From an uncultured Bacteroidales bacterium (GTDB lineage: Bacteria; Bacteroidota; Bacteroidia; Bacteroidales; Muribaculaceae), in assembly GCA_905210435.1 (NCBI GenBank), contig CAJLWO010000021.1, forward strand, positions 1 to 39,698: 39,698 nt of DNA, given 5' to 3'. Both the position numbers and the translations under genes were made by a program. The notes under the pieces are model-generated. The model was given only the letters and a program-made list of their open reading frames with translations. It searched no databases and had not been told where the DNA came from. Positions 1 through 8,388 of the stretch are shown piece after piece; within the stretch, counting starts at the first letter, position 1; the number at the start of each line of letters is the position of its first letter.

Positions 1-74
1 TATTTAACCAAATTTTCTCATCAAAATATTTGCTCAGGTCAGAGTAAACTCCACTCAAGTAAACAGCATTGAAT

Positions 75-117
75 CGCGTCCCTACAATTGGCTATGATTG
101 CTGATTGTAGGGGCGCG
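75..117. terminator. Inverted repeat just past the Ca-ATPase gene, possible terminator
   Basis: Arms 75-88 and 104-117 match at 13 of 14 positions (CGCGTCCCTACAAT against ATTGTAGGGGCGCG), with a 15-nt loop. The structure begins 2 nt beyond the stop codon of the minus-strand P-type ATPase gene. There is no clear U-tract, so it may be a transcript-end hairpin or one copy of a dispersed intergenic repeat; a related GTAGGGGCGC string occurs near 27468. Confidence 0.4.
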
Positions 118-119
118 CT

Positions 120-2798
120 TTATTTGCGGGATGTGAAGAGGCGGCTCAGTTCGCTTATCCAGAGGACGAGGGAGGTTGAGCCGAGGATTATGAGCCAGTC
201 GGTGAGGCGCAGGGGCACTACGTTGAAGAACCGGCCTCCGAACTGGATAATCAGTATCTGTCCTATGAAGATGCAGAGCGCTATCAGTTCAAATTCACCG
301 CATCCCTTGAGGTGGAAGGCGCTGCGGCGTGTCATGTAGGCACGGGCGTTGAACATGTTCCAGAACTGCAGGAACACGAAGATAGTGAAGAACATGCTCA
401 GTTCGTAGGGCGTCAGGCCTTTGTCGGCGCCAATCCTGACGTGGAACAGGTCGGTAAGCGAAGTGACGTCGGCATGCTCGAAGATGTAGAGCAGTCCTAA
501 CAGCAGGATGAAGAACAGTCCGCCCACTCCGATTATCGCGCGCCACATGCTGCGGGTGATTATGAACGCCGAGCGGTCGCGCGGTGCGGCCTGCATGACC
601 GACCGCGACGGCGGCAGCGATGCAAGCGCCATGGCGGCAAAAGTGTCCATGATGAGGTTGACCCACAGCATCTGGGTCACGGTCAGCGGAGAGTCGGTGC
701 CCATAAAGGCGCCCGACAGCACTATGAGGCAGGCTACTACGTTGACGGTCAGCTGGAACAGCACGAACCGCTGTATGTTCTGATAGAGGGAGCGTCCCCA
801 CATCACGGCGCGTCCGATTGACGAGAAGGAATTGTCGACGATGGTTATGTCGGAGGCTTCCTTGGCAACAGAGGTGCCGTCGCCCATCGACAGGCCCACG
901 TGGGCGGCTTTCAGTGCCGGAGCGTCGTTGGTGCCGTCGCCTGTCACGGCCACGACTTCGTTGCGCTTCTGGAGTGTCTCGACAAGGCGTTTCTTGTCGC
1001 CCGGTCGGGCGCGGGCTATCACTTTCAGGCCGTCGACACGGTCATACAGCTCTTTGTCGGACAAGGCGGCGAATTCCGGTCCGGTGATGATTGATTCCTG
1101 AGTGTCGCTGTCGCTGACAAGGCCTATCTGGCGTCCGATTTCGCGTGCGGTGGCCGGGGTATCGCCCGTAACTATTTTCACCTTTATTCCGGCATCGAGG
1201 CATTCTTTTACGGCTGCGGGCACATCGGCGCGCACGGGGTCGGAAATGGCGGTAATGCCTATGAATTCAAGGTCGACACCGGCGTTGCGTGATGCGAGTT
1301 GAGTGAGGTCGGGGAGCGGAGCGCCGGCAGGCAGCTCGGCGTATGCGAAGCCGAGGGTGCGCATCGCCTGACGCTGATAGTCAAGCAGCTGTTCGTTGAT
1401 TTGGACCGGAGTACGGCCTCCGGCCACCTTCGTGCACATGGAAAGCACGATTTCGGGTGCGCCCTTTACGTAGAGCACCGGACCGCCCGTGACGGCCGAT
1501 TTCACAACCGTGGCCATGAATTTGCGCTCGGTGGTGAACGGAAGTTCTTCGAGACGTTCGGCGGCCTCGCTCAATGCCGTATGGTCAATGCCGTCGGCAT
1601 GCAGACGAAGCAGCAAAGCGCCCTCCGTCGGATTGCCGAGCGCCTTGGGGCGCGCACCCGACAGGTCGAGTGTGGCGGTGGAGTTGACGGCGATGCCTTC
1701 GTTGATTATGTCGCGCGGAGTGTCGCCCCAGAACTGCATGTCGGCCACCTGCATCTGGTTTTGGGTAAGTGTGCCGGTCTTGTCGGTGCATATCACGGTG
1801 GCGGCGCCCATCGTCTCGCAGGCATGCATCTTGCGCACGAGATTGTTGGTGCGGAGCATGCGGCGCATAGAGTAGGCGAGCGAGAGGGTCACGGCCATCG
1901 GCAGCCCCTCGGGCACCGATACTACCACCAGCGTAACGGCTATCATGAGCGTCTGCAGCAGGTAGGCGGCGAACTCCATTGTCAGAAAACCGTCGAATTC
2001 CGGGCTTAGATAATACATCAGGCAGCGGCCGGCGATGACGAGTCCGCCTACTATGTAGCTCATCTTCGACACGAGTTTACCGAGCCGGTCGAGCTGCTCG
2101 TTGAGCGGGGTTTTAACCGACGAGTCAATCTGCGCTTCGTGGAATACTTTGCCGTTTTCGGTAGCGTCGCCAACTTTGTCGACTTTGAATATGCCGTGCC
2201 CCTCCATTACCTTGGTCCCTCGCAGCACGTAGTCGCTTTTATAAGTGGCTTCGGGGTCGAAATCGTCGGGGTTGACGGTCTTGTGGCAGGCGGGTTCGCC
2301 GGTGAGGGTGGACTCGTCCATAGTGAGTGTCACCGCTTCGAGCAATTGCCCGTCGGCGGGAACCTCGTCGCCGGTGTTGAGTATCACGATGTCGCCGACA
2401 ACAACGTCGCGTTTGGGTATTTCTATCGTGTTGCCGTCGCGTATCACGCGTACGGCCTCCTCGTCGTTGACCTGGTTGAGTATGGCGAACTCACGGTCGG
2501 CTTTCATCTCGAATATGAATGCGAGCCCGGTGGCAAGTATGATGGCCATGAATATGCCCGTCGGCTCGAAAAACACGGTGGTGCCTTCGTCAAGACAGAA
2601 ATACTCATAGAGCGATATGCATATCGACAATGCTCCCGCAACGAGGAGGATGATAATCAGCGGGTCGCGAAACTTCTCCAGAAAGCAACGGAAAAGCGAT
2701 TTTTTCTTTGTCGGAGTAAGGACGTTGATGCCATGCTCCTGACGGCTTTTGATAACTTCTGTCTCGGTCAGTCCGACAAGGTGAGGTTTTTTCTCCAT
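120..2798 (-). CDS. Calcium-translocating P-type ATPase, PMCA type
   Basis: An 892-residue P-type cation pump of the P2B family, which couples ATP hydrolysis to export of Ca2+ across the inner membrane. Visible family signatures are the actuator-domain TGE loop (DESTLTGEP), the membrane helix-4 motif VPEGLPMAVTLS, the phosphorylation site DKTGT with the acylated aspartate at about residue 339, and the hinge motif TGDGTNDAPALK. N-terminal cation-ATPase and C-terminal membrane domains are both present, so the gene looks complete. It lies 77 bp downstream of a membrane-protein gene on the same strand and may be the last gene of that unit, or have its own promoter in the gap, where no TAnnTTTG box was found. 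Calcium specificity is inferred from similarity to PMCA-type bacterial pumps; a related cation cannot be excluded. Confidence 0.92.
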   Translation of the reverse strand: MEKKPHLVGLTETEVIKSRQEHGINVLTPTKKKSLFRCFLEKFRDPLIIILLVAGALSICISLYEYFCLDEGTTVFFEPTGIFMAIILATGLAFIFEMKADREFAILNQVNDEEAVRVIRDGNTIEIPKRDVVVGDIVILNTGDEVPADGQLLEAVTLTMDESTLTGEPACHKTVNPDDFDPEATYKSDYVLRGTKVMEGHGIFKVDKVGDATENGKVFHEAQIDSSVKTPLNEQLDRLGKLVSKMSYIVGGLVIAGRCLMYYLSPEFDGFLTMEFAAYLLQTLMIAVTLVVVSVPEGLPMAVTLSLAYSMRRMLRTNNLVRKMHACETMGAATVICTDKTGTLTQNQMQVADMQFWGDTPRDIINEGIAVNSTATLDLSGARPKALGNPTEGALLLRLHADGIDHTALSEAAERLEELPFTTERKFMATVVKSAVTGGPVLYVKGAPEIVLSMCTKVAGGRTPVQINEQLLDYQRQAMRTLGFAYAELPAGAPLPDLTQLASRNAGVDLEFIGITAISDPVRADVPAAVKECLDAGIKVKIVTGDTPATAREIGRQIGLVSDSDTQESIITGPEFAALSDKELYDRVDGLKVIARARPGDKKRLVETLQKRNEVVAVTGDGTNDAPALKAAHVGLSMGDGTSVAKEASDITIVDNSFSSIGRAVMWGRSLYQNIQRFVLFQLTVNVVACLIVLSGAFMGTDSPLTVTQMLWVNLIMDTFAAMALASLPPSRSVMQAAPRDRSAFIITRSMWRAIIGVGGLFFILLLGLLYIFEHADVTSLTDLFHVRIGADKGLTPYELSMFFTIFVFLQFWNMFNARAYMTRRSAFHLKGCGEFELIALCIFIGQILIIQFGGRFFNVVPLRLTDWLIILGSTSLVLWISELSRLFTSRK

Positions 2799-2875
2799 TC
2801 TTAAATGAAAATCAGGCTATATATGATAAATAAAACTTATGATATACTGATATACAACTGTTGCATACCGACGGT

Positions 2876-3646
2876 TCATTCGGCCGGCTGATTGGTGCCG
2901 TAGTCTGCCGCTTCCACGGGGTGACGCAGCACTTCGGTAGCGCCTTCAAGCCATCCGCCTGCCCATTTCACGAGTGTGAAGATGGTGAATATGAGGAGTG
3001 CGCCTTCGCATAAGCCTAACACAATAAAAGAGTCGATGGCTGCTGAAAGGATGGCTGTGACGATTCCGGCGAAGAAGCAGTAGACGCCGTAGCGTGCGCC
3101 GCGTGCGCAGTTGCGCATCGCTTCGATATTGGTGGTCGCCGCGATGGTGGCTGTCTTGTTCATGATGACGAACAGCGAGATGATGGTGAATGCGGCTAAA
3201 ATGATATATATCAGGATGAATATTATGCCTAATGTGGCCCATCTTCTGATGTCGGTGTCGGCAGTGTTGACTAAGTCGATATAAGTTCGGGATGACGATG
3301 GAAGGGCTATCGCCATGATGAGGAAGACAGTGCCTATGATACAGTAAATCAGGAAAAACAGCTTGAGGGTGGCGAATGCGTCGCCCGCTTTGGTGATGCC
3401 GAATGCCTTGTGGGCCTGTGCGAATCCGAGGTATGACATGATATAGCCTGCGAGACCGATGACGGCGGCCATGATGAGTATTATCTTTGTCATGCCCATG
3501 CCGTCGGTGTAGGATGAGGCGCTGTTGATGCCTATGATGGCGGCTAATGCGGAGAGGATAATCGTGCCGCCGATGGTGACGATAGGTGCCCAGCCAATCT
3601 TGAGGAAAGCGCTGCGCAGCACTGAAGTTTCAGTAATTGTTGACAT
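2876..3646 (-). CDS. Multi-pass membrane protein of unknown function
   Basis: A 256-residue protein with about six hydrophobic segments (roughly residues 18-40, 50-75, 90-112, 137-163, 185-205 and 207-228) and short loops, ending in a soluble tail rich in acidic residues. I do not recognise a family or catalytic motif. The gene follows the polyprenyl synthase gene by 22 bp on the same strand, so co-transcription is likely. That position near an isoprenoid enzyme does not by itself define a role. Start at 3646 is the only ATG that keeps the whole first hydrophobic segment and fits the short intergenic gap. Confidence 0.75.
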   Translation of the reverse strand: MSTITETSVLRSAFLKIGWAPIVTIGGTIILSALAAIIGINSASSYTDGMGMTKIILIMAAVIGLAGYIMSYLGFAQAHKAFGITKAGDAFATLKLFFLIYCIIGTVFLIMAIALPSSSRTYIDLVNTADTDIRRWATLGIIFILIYIILAAFTIISLFVIMNKTATIAATTNIEAMRNCARGARYGVYCFFAGIVTAILSAAIDSFIVLGLCEGALLIFTIFTLVKWAGGWLEGATEVLRHPVEAADYGTNQPAE

Positions 3647-3668
3647 GTCGTTGGGAAAATAATAGTTC

Positions 3669-4643
3669 TTATACCTCGCGATGTATGGTGTAGTCGAGTA
3701 TGTCGGCGAGATAGCCGGTCACGGCTTTGTTGCCGAAGCTGTCGAGAATCGGGGCGGCCTGTGCCTTGAGGCTTTCCATCGTGGCGTATGCATAGTCGAT
3801 GCCGCCGTTGGCCTTGGCGTATTCGATAAGGCGGTTGATGTCGTCGGTCGACAGTTCCTCCTGCTGCGAGAGCTGCAGCATGGCGGGACGCAAGGCCGAC
3901 GTGTCAGTTTCGAGCACGTGGAGCAGCGGCAACGTGATTTTGCCCTCGCGCAGGTCGTTGCCTGTTGGCTTGCCTATGTTCTTGTCCTCGTAGTAATCGA
4001 AGATGTCGTCCTTGATCTGGAAGCAGAGACCGAGCAGGCGCGCGAACTCGCTTATGGCGGCTATGTCGGCGTCGGAAGCGCCTACGGCATAGCCTCCCAT
4101 CTCGACGCATGCCATGAACAGCGAGGCGGTCTTGCGCTCGATGGTCTGCATGTAGGCCGGCTCGGTGAGGTTGTGGAAGCGGGCGCAGTATATCTGGTCA
4201 AGCTCGCCGATCGACAGCAGTTTGCCCAGACGCGCTATGGCGTTGATGATGCGTATGTCGCCGGTCATCATTGCAAGCTGGAGTGACGACGACACAAAGA
4301 AGTCGCCCACGAGCACTGCGATATGGTTGTCCCAGATGCCGTTGATGGTAGGGGTGTTGCGCCGTATCTTGGTCTCGTCGACAACATCGTCGTGTATGAG
4401 CGACGCGTTGTGCAGAAGCTCGACGGCAGCCGCGGCCCTGATGACGTTCTCGTTGACGTCGCCCAACAGCTTGGCGCTGAGTATCACCAATATAGGACGT
4501 ATCTGTTTCCCTTTCGTGCGGAGATAATTGTCGACAATGCGGTTCATCAACTCGTTGGGTGAGTCGAGTGTGGAGGCAATCAATTCGTTAAGCGCCTTCA
4601 GTTCGGGAGTGATGAGCTGTTGTATTTCTTTTATTGACGGCAT
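3669..4643 (-). CDS. Polyprenyl (octaprenyl-type) diphosphate synthase
   Basis: A trans-isoprenyl diphosphate synthase that adds isopentenyl diphosphate units to an allylic primer, giving the side chain of respiratory quinones (menaquinone in Bacteroidales). The first aspartate-rich motif is seen in LIHDDVVDETKIRR and the second in LCFQIKDDIFDYYEDK; the GKQIRPILV substrate-binding segment precedes them. With the ATG at 4643 the protein is 324 residues, normal for the family. A longer reading from a TTG at 4655 is unlikely because that codon lies inside the -7 box at 4653-4660. It is the first gene of a minus-strand group with the membrane protein and Ca-ATPase genes. Product chain length cannot be read from sequence with confidence. 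Confidence 0.9.
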   Translation of the reverse strand: MPSIKEIQQLITPELKALNELIASTLDSPNELMNRIVDNYLRTKGKQIRPILVILSAKLLGDVNENVIRAAAAVELLHNASLIHDDVVDETKIRRNTPTINGIWDNHIAVLVGDFFVSSSLQLAMMTGDIRIINAIARLGKLLSIGELDQIYCARFHNLTEPAYMQTIERKTASLFMACVEMGGYAVGASDADIAAISEFARLLGLCFQIKDDIFDYYEDKNIGKPTGNDLREGKITLPLLHVLETDTSALRPAMLQLSQQEELSTDDINRLIEYAKANGGIDYAYATMESLKAQAAPILDSFGNKAVTGYLADILDYTIHREV

Positions 4644-4652
4644 AAGTGACCG

Positions 4653-4660
4653 CAAATTTA
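4653..4660 (-). promoter_or_regulatory. -7 promoter box of the polyprenyl synthase gene
   Basis: On the minus strand the sequence reads TAAATTTG, matching the Bacteroidetes consensus TAnnTTTG. It ends only 9 nt before the ATG at 4643, so transcription should start within a few bases of the start codon, giving an almost leaderless mRNA. A -33 TTTG is only approximate (TTCG). This box argues against the upstream TTG start. Confidence 0.5.
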
Positions 4661-4758
4661 CTAAATTTTTTTATAATCACGAATTAAAAATATCTATTTT
4701 CAGGATAACCCGCCCGAAATGGCTCCATCGTAAATAAATTTCCGATGGAATTAGATAA

Positions 4759-4787
4759 TGCCACAAAAAAACATTATTTTTGTGGCA
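4759..4787. promoter_or_regulatory. Palindromic operator with embedded promoter of the AbiE/DUF262 operon
   Basis: A perfect 11-bp inverted repeat (TGCCACAAAAA at 4759-4769, TTTTTGTGGCA at 4777-4787) with a 7-bp centre. The plus-strand -7 box TATTTTTG (4775-4782, TAnnTTTG) lies inside its right half, and the ATG of the first gene follows 14 bp after the palindrome. AbiEi-type antitoxins are known to bind inverted repeats in their own promoters, so this is most simply the autoregulatory site for the winged-helix protein encoded next. Binding is inferred from layout. Confidence 0.7.
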
Positions 4788-4801
4788 AAATATAATTAAT
4801 T

Positions 4802-5407
4802 ATGGGTGCAAACAGTTCTTACAAGGAGATGCATCATATTGTGGAAGAGGCAAACGAAGGGACAATATTTATTCCTGACGACTTCACAAGCTGTGGTACT
4901 CCCGATGCTGTACGATCGGGATTAAGCCGTTTGTGCCGCAATGGGAAATTGTGTCGCTTTGCAAAAGGTATTTACTATATACCTGCGTATGACAAATGGG
5001 ATGGTACGCTACGAGAGCCATCATTAGACGACATAGCATTAAAAATAGCGCAACGAGATAATGCGCGTGTCATACCGACAGGAACTTATGCACTTAACAA
5101 ATTAGGATTATCCACACAGGTCCCGTCTAATATCATTTATATAACAGATGGTTCTGCCCGACAGATGAGGTTTGGAGAGGGAAAGAATATCACATTCCGG
5201 CATAGCAATGACTTGGGGAATTTCGCTTATCAATCTCAGCTGATGCAGCTTGCAGTCCTCGCCATGCGTGAGATTGGCGAGAAAACCATAACAAATGACC
5301 AAAAGGAGATAATAAAAAAAATGATAACAGAACATGTTTCGGAACAGGATTTTAATCACGATATAGTGCTTGCTCCGACATGGATAAGGACAATATTGCA
5401 GCGATGA
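4802..5407 (+). CDS. DUF6088 / AbiEi-family antitoxin-like protein
   Basis: A 201-residue protein with an N-terminal winged-helix region (about residues 10-62, including VRSGLSRLCRNGKLCRFAKGIY) followed by an all-alpha/beta region containing the PTGTYALNKLGLS and ITDGSARQMRFG segments typical of DUF6088 proteins. This family is the antitoxin and repressor half of AbiE-like (type IV) toxin-antitoxin systems. It is the first gene of a four-gene set, directly downstream of a palindrome overlapping the promoter, which fits autorepression. Its stop codon overlaps the start of the partner gene. The locus is AT-rich compared with the flanking housekeeping genes, suggesting horizontal acquisition. 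Family assignment is good; antitoxin activity is inferred. Confidence 0.85.
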   Translation: MGANSSYKEMHHIVEEANEGTIFIPDDFTSCGTPDAVRSGLSRLCRNGKLCRFAKGIYYIPAYDKWDGTLREPSLDDIALKIAQRDNARVIPTGTYALNKLGLSTQVPSNIIYITDGSARQMRFGEGKNITFRHSNDLGNFAYQSQLMQLAVLAMREIGEKTITNDQKEIIKKMITEHVSEQDFNHDIVLAPTWIRTILQR

Positions 5408-6429
5408 AATTCATTGATTTATCAACGGAAGACCGTGTAGATATACTTAACCGTGTTTCCTCGGAGTTGAATATAAGACAACGCGAGGTCATAGAAAAGG
5501 ATTGGTGGGTTACGGCAGTTCTACGTGCAATGTTCAGTTTACCGTATGCCAATCATCTGTCATTCAAAGGCGGTACTTCGTTGAGTAAGTGTTGGCATCT
5601 GATCGACCGATTTTCAGAGGATATAGACATTGCCATTGACCGGGAATATCTTGGCTTCAGCGGAACACTGTCCAAGACGCAAATCAGCGACAAGTTGCGT
5701 CGTGCTGCCTGTTCCTTTGTCCGTGAAACAATGCAACACGATTTAGCTGCACAGTTGTACCAAAACGGCATATCAAAAGAAAAGTTCAAGGTTAATGTGG
5801 ATATTACCCCAGTCTCCACGACCGATCCGGAAATTATAAACATCAATTATGATTCAGTTTTCTCCGTTTCAATAGATGGCATGGACGGCAATCAATATAT
5901 TCTGCCTAAGGTAAAAGTGGAAGTTAGCGGCAGGTCAATGAGTGAGCCTGTAAGTGAGATTATGATTGATTCAATGATTGACCAAGTATATTCGAAAGCT
6001 CCTTTCGCTGAACAGAAGTTCATGGTACGTGCAGTACTTCCCGAACGCACTTTCCTTGAAAAGATATTTCTGCTTCATGAGGAATTTGCCAAGCCAAAGG
6101 ATTTAATCAGAATAGAACGCATGTCACGGCACATGTATGACATCGGCCAGATGTTGAAAACTCCAATTGCCGAGCGTGCTGTCAATGATGCACTGCTTTA
6201 CCGTCAAGTAGTAGAACATCGTCGCACATTCATAGGCTTGCGCGGTTTCGATTACGACACACTTTATCCAGCAACGCTAAATATTGTTCCACCTCCTTCT
6301 GTTTTTGAACAGTGGAAATCTGACTATGAGAATATGCGGTTGCACATGATTTATGGTGAGTCGGTATCATTTGAAGTGCTGGTCAAAGAATTAGAAAAAT
6401 TAAACAGCATAATTAATCAAATAAAATAA
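5404..6429 (+). CDS. AbiEii/AbiGii-family nucleotidyltransferase (toxin-like)
   Basis: A 341-residue nucleotidyltransferase-fold protein. The active-site signature is FKGGTSLSKC (GGTS at residues 56-59) followed by SEDIDIAID (residues 71-79), the G-S and D-x-D metal-binding motif of the AbiEii family; the N-terminal EKDWWVT segment is also characteristic. Known AbiEii-type enzymes transfer nucleotides to tRNA and block growth during phage infection. I chose the ATG at 5404 because it forms an ATGA overlap with the antitoxin stop; a start at 5380 (28-nt overlap) would add eight residues. The next gene begins 2 bp after its stop, so the toxin-like pair appears translationally linked to the DUF262 genes. 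Confidence 0.87.
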   Translation: MKFIDLSTEDRVDILNRVSSELNIRQREVIEKDWWVTAVLRAMFSLPYANHLSFKGGTSLSKCWHLIDRFSEDIDIAIDREYLGFSGTLSKTQISDKLRRAACSFVRETMQHDLAAQLYQNGISKEKFKVNVDITPVSTTDPEIININYDSVFSVSIDGMDGNQYILPKVKVEVSGRSMSEPVSEIMIDSMIDQVYSKAPFAEQKFMVRAVLPERTFLEKIFLLHEEFAKPKDLIRIERMSRHMYDIGQMLKTPIAERAVNDALLYRQVVEHRRTFIGLRGFDYDTLYPATLNIVPPPSVFEQWKSDYENMRLHMIYGESVSFEVLVKELEKLNSIINQIK

Positions 6430-6431
6430 AT

Positions 6432-8381
6432 ATGGACAATTCAATTCAACAATATGCCATTGGAGAACTTCTGGATGGTAGATACTTTTATATACCGGCA
6501 TATCAGCGTGGGTATCGATGGACTAATAAGCAAGTCGGTGATTTGTTGAGAGATTTATTGTGCTTTGCAAATGATTGCAAAATGGACGAAGAATTTTATT
6601 GTCTTCAGCCTATTATCGCGCGTCCAATTACAGATGAGAATAAAATTAAGGAATTATTCAAATCAGATTCGGTTGAAGAACAAATAAACAAGGGAGTTTG
6701 GGAAATTATTGATGGTCAACAGCGGCTTACGTCAATTTTTTTATTATATAAGTACTTGATTTCTAAAAAAGGCTGGGATGCAGAAACGTTAAAAGAAGAA
6801 GAGGACGGAAGAGAGTTATATCATATACTTTACGCAACAAGAGAAGATTCTGCTTCATTTTTGGAAGGGCTGAATTTGTCCATGCTCTCAACTAATAAGG
6901 AGTATAAGAAGAATATTGACTTTTTCCACATGTCAAATGCGTTTAGATATATTGATGACTGGATTAAGTCAGAAGGCAAACAAATCAATCAAAGATATAA
7001 ACTCGGGGGAAGTCTGGATTCAGTGAGAAATAATTTGTTTTCCTTGTTGAATGGGATGAGAGATACCAAAAGTGGTTCTGTGCAGGTCCTATGGTACGAA
7101 ATTCCAGAGGAAAAATCAAAAAGCAGCATAAAGGAATTCCAGAAAATTAATACGGGAAAGATTCGGTTAACTGATGCGGAATTGGTTAAAGGGTTATTCC
7201 TGCTCAATAAAAATTTCGAACAGAGTTCCAAGTTTATCAAGCAGTCGACTTTGGCAATAGAATGGGAATTCATAGAGAACACATTGCATGCTAATAATTT
7301 TTGGTATTTCCTGCAAAAGAAGGGAAGCGACATGCAGAATCGGATAGACCTTCTTTTTTCCTTAATTTACAAGAAGCATAAATTAGCGAACATTAATGAA
7401 GACGAATGGGATGAACATCTAAAGAATATTGATAAGAAATTGAATGACAACCGAGAAAGTGCTATTTTTAGATACTACTACGATAAATTTGAAGGCAAGC
7501 AAGGTGATGAGCTTCAAGAGGCTGTCTCACATGCCTGGAAAGAGGTCATGACTGTATTCAGAACGTTGGATGACTGGTTCTGCACTCCTGCAACATATAA
7601 TTATATCGGTTTGTTAAGTCAATGCGGCGAGGATATTAGCAGACTTATAGCACATTATGATGCTATGGAGGAAGATTCGACACAAGAGGATTTTATATGC
7701 TATCTGAAAGAGAGAATTAGCTTCTATCTGAGAGGTGTGAAAAAAGACGAGGACGGTAATATCGTTACGACGTATAAGGATAGGAAAAATATATATAGGA
7801 TTCTTCTTACCTTGAATATCCATCTTCTTAATGTTCAAAACTCAAAATTAGATTCCGACTCGGATGTTTACAAGTTCCCATTTGATGTGTTAAACACTCA
7901 GGACTGGGACATTGAGCATATAGACTCATTTCACACAAATGCTTTGAAAAAGGATGAACTGAAAAAAGAATGGATAGAGACGGCCATGATGGATAGACAA
8001 GGCTTTCTGTCTGAACAGGAGAAATGTGATATATCACAAATGATGGAGACTAAAAATTACGATAATATAATTGGTCTTCTGAAGAAAAATGCAGGTGAGA
8101 TAGAAGCTGATGAGGAGATGAAAAACAGCATAGGCAATCTTACCTTATTGGATGCAGCTACAAACCGTTCCTATGGCAATAGCCTGTTTTGTACTAAACG
8201 CAGGATAATTATTGATAAAATCAGGCAAGGTGTTTTTGTCCCAATTGCAACTCAATATATTTTCTCCAAGTTTTATGATGACAGAAGAACCAATCTCTCG
8301 GCTTGGACAAAAGATGATATGGATGCATACCAAAAATACATTGCAGAAACTTTAATAGAATACTTACCTGAAAATAACTAA
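6432..8381 (+). CDS. DUF262 protein with C-terminal DUF1524/HNH domain (GmrSD-like)
   Basis: A 649-residue protein of the type IV restriction-like GmrSD class. The N-terminal DUF262 part has PAYQRGYRW (residues 22-30) and the nucleotide-binding/hydrolysis motif DGQQRLTS (94-101). The C-terminal DUF1524 part carries the HNH-like DIEHI (493-497) and GNLTLLDAATNR (568-579) motifs. In GmrSD, SspE and BrxU relatives the DUF262 domain hydrolyses nucleotides and controls the DUF1524 nuclease, which cuts modified or invading DNA. Both parts seem complete. It sits 2 bp after the AbiEii-like gene and 7 bp before a second DUF262 gene, implying a shared transcript. DNA target and modification dependence cannot be read from sequence. 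Confidence 0.88.
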   Translation: MDNSIQQYAIGELLDGRYFYIPAYQRGYRWTNKQVGDLLRDLLCFANDCKMDEEFYCLQPIIARPITDENKIKELFKSDSVEEQINKGVWEIIDGQQRLTSIFLLYKYLISKKGWDAETLKEEEDGRELYHILYATREDSASFLEGLNLSMLSTNKEYKKNIDFFHMSNAFRYIDDWIKSEGKQINQRYKLGGSLDSVRNNLFSLLNGMRDTKSGSVQVLWYEIPEEKSKSSIKEFQKINTGKIRLTDAELVKGLFLLNKNFEQSSKFIKQSTLAIEWEFIENTLHANNFWYFLQKKGSDMQNRIDLLFSLIYKKHKLANINEDEWDEHLKNIDKKLNDNRESAIFRYYYDKFEGKQGDELQEAVSHAWKEVMTVFRTLDDWFCTPATYNYIGLLSQCGEDISRLIAHYDAMEEDSTQEDFICYLKERISFYLRGVKKDEDGNIVTTYKDRKNIYRILLTLNIHLLNVQNSKLDSDSDVYKFPFDVLNTQDWDIEHIDSFHTNALKKDELKKEWIETAMMDRQGFLSEQEKCDISQMMETKNYDNIIGLLKKNAGEIEADEEMKNSIGNLTLLDAATNRSYGNSLFCTKRRIIIDKIRQGVFVPIATQYIFSKFYDDRRTNLSAWTKDDMDAYQKYIAETLIEYLPENN

Positions 8382-8388
8382 GTGCGAT

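Noticed and set aside
1299..2009. 236-residue open frame on the plus strand
   Set aside because: Antisense shadow of the P-type ATPase gene, with low-complexity His/Gly/Arg composition and no recognisable motif.
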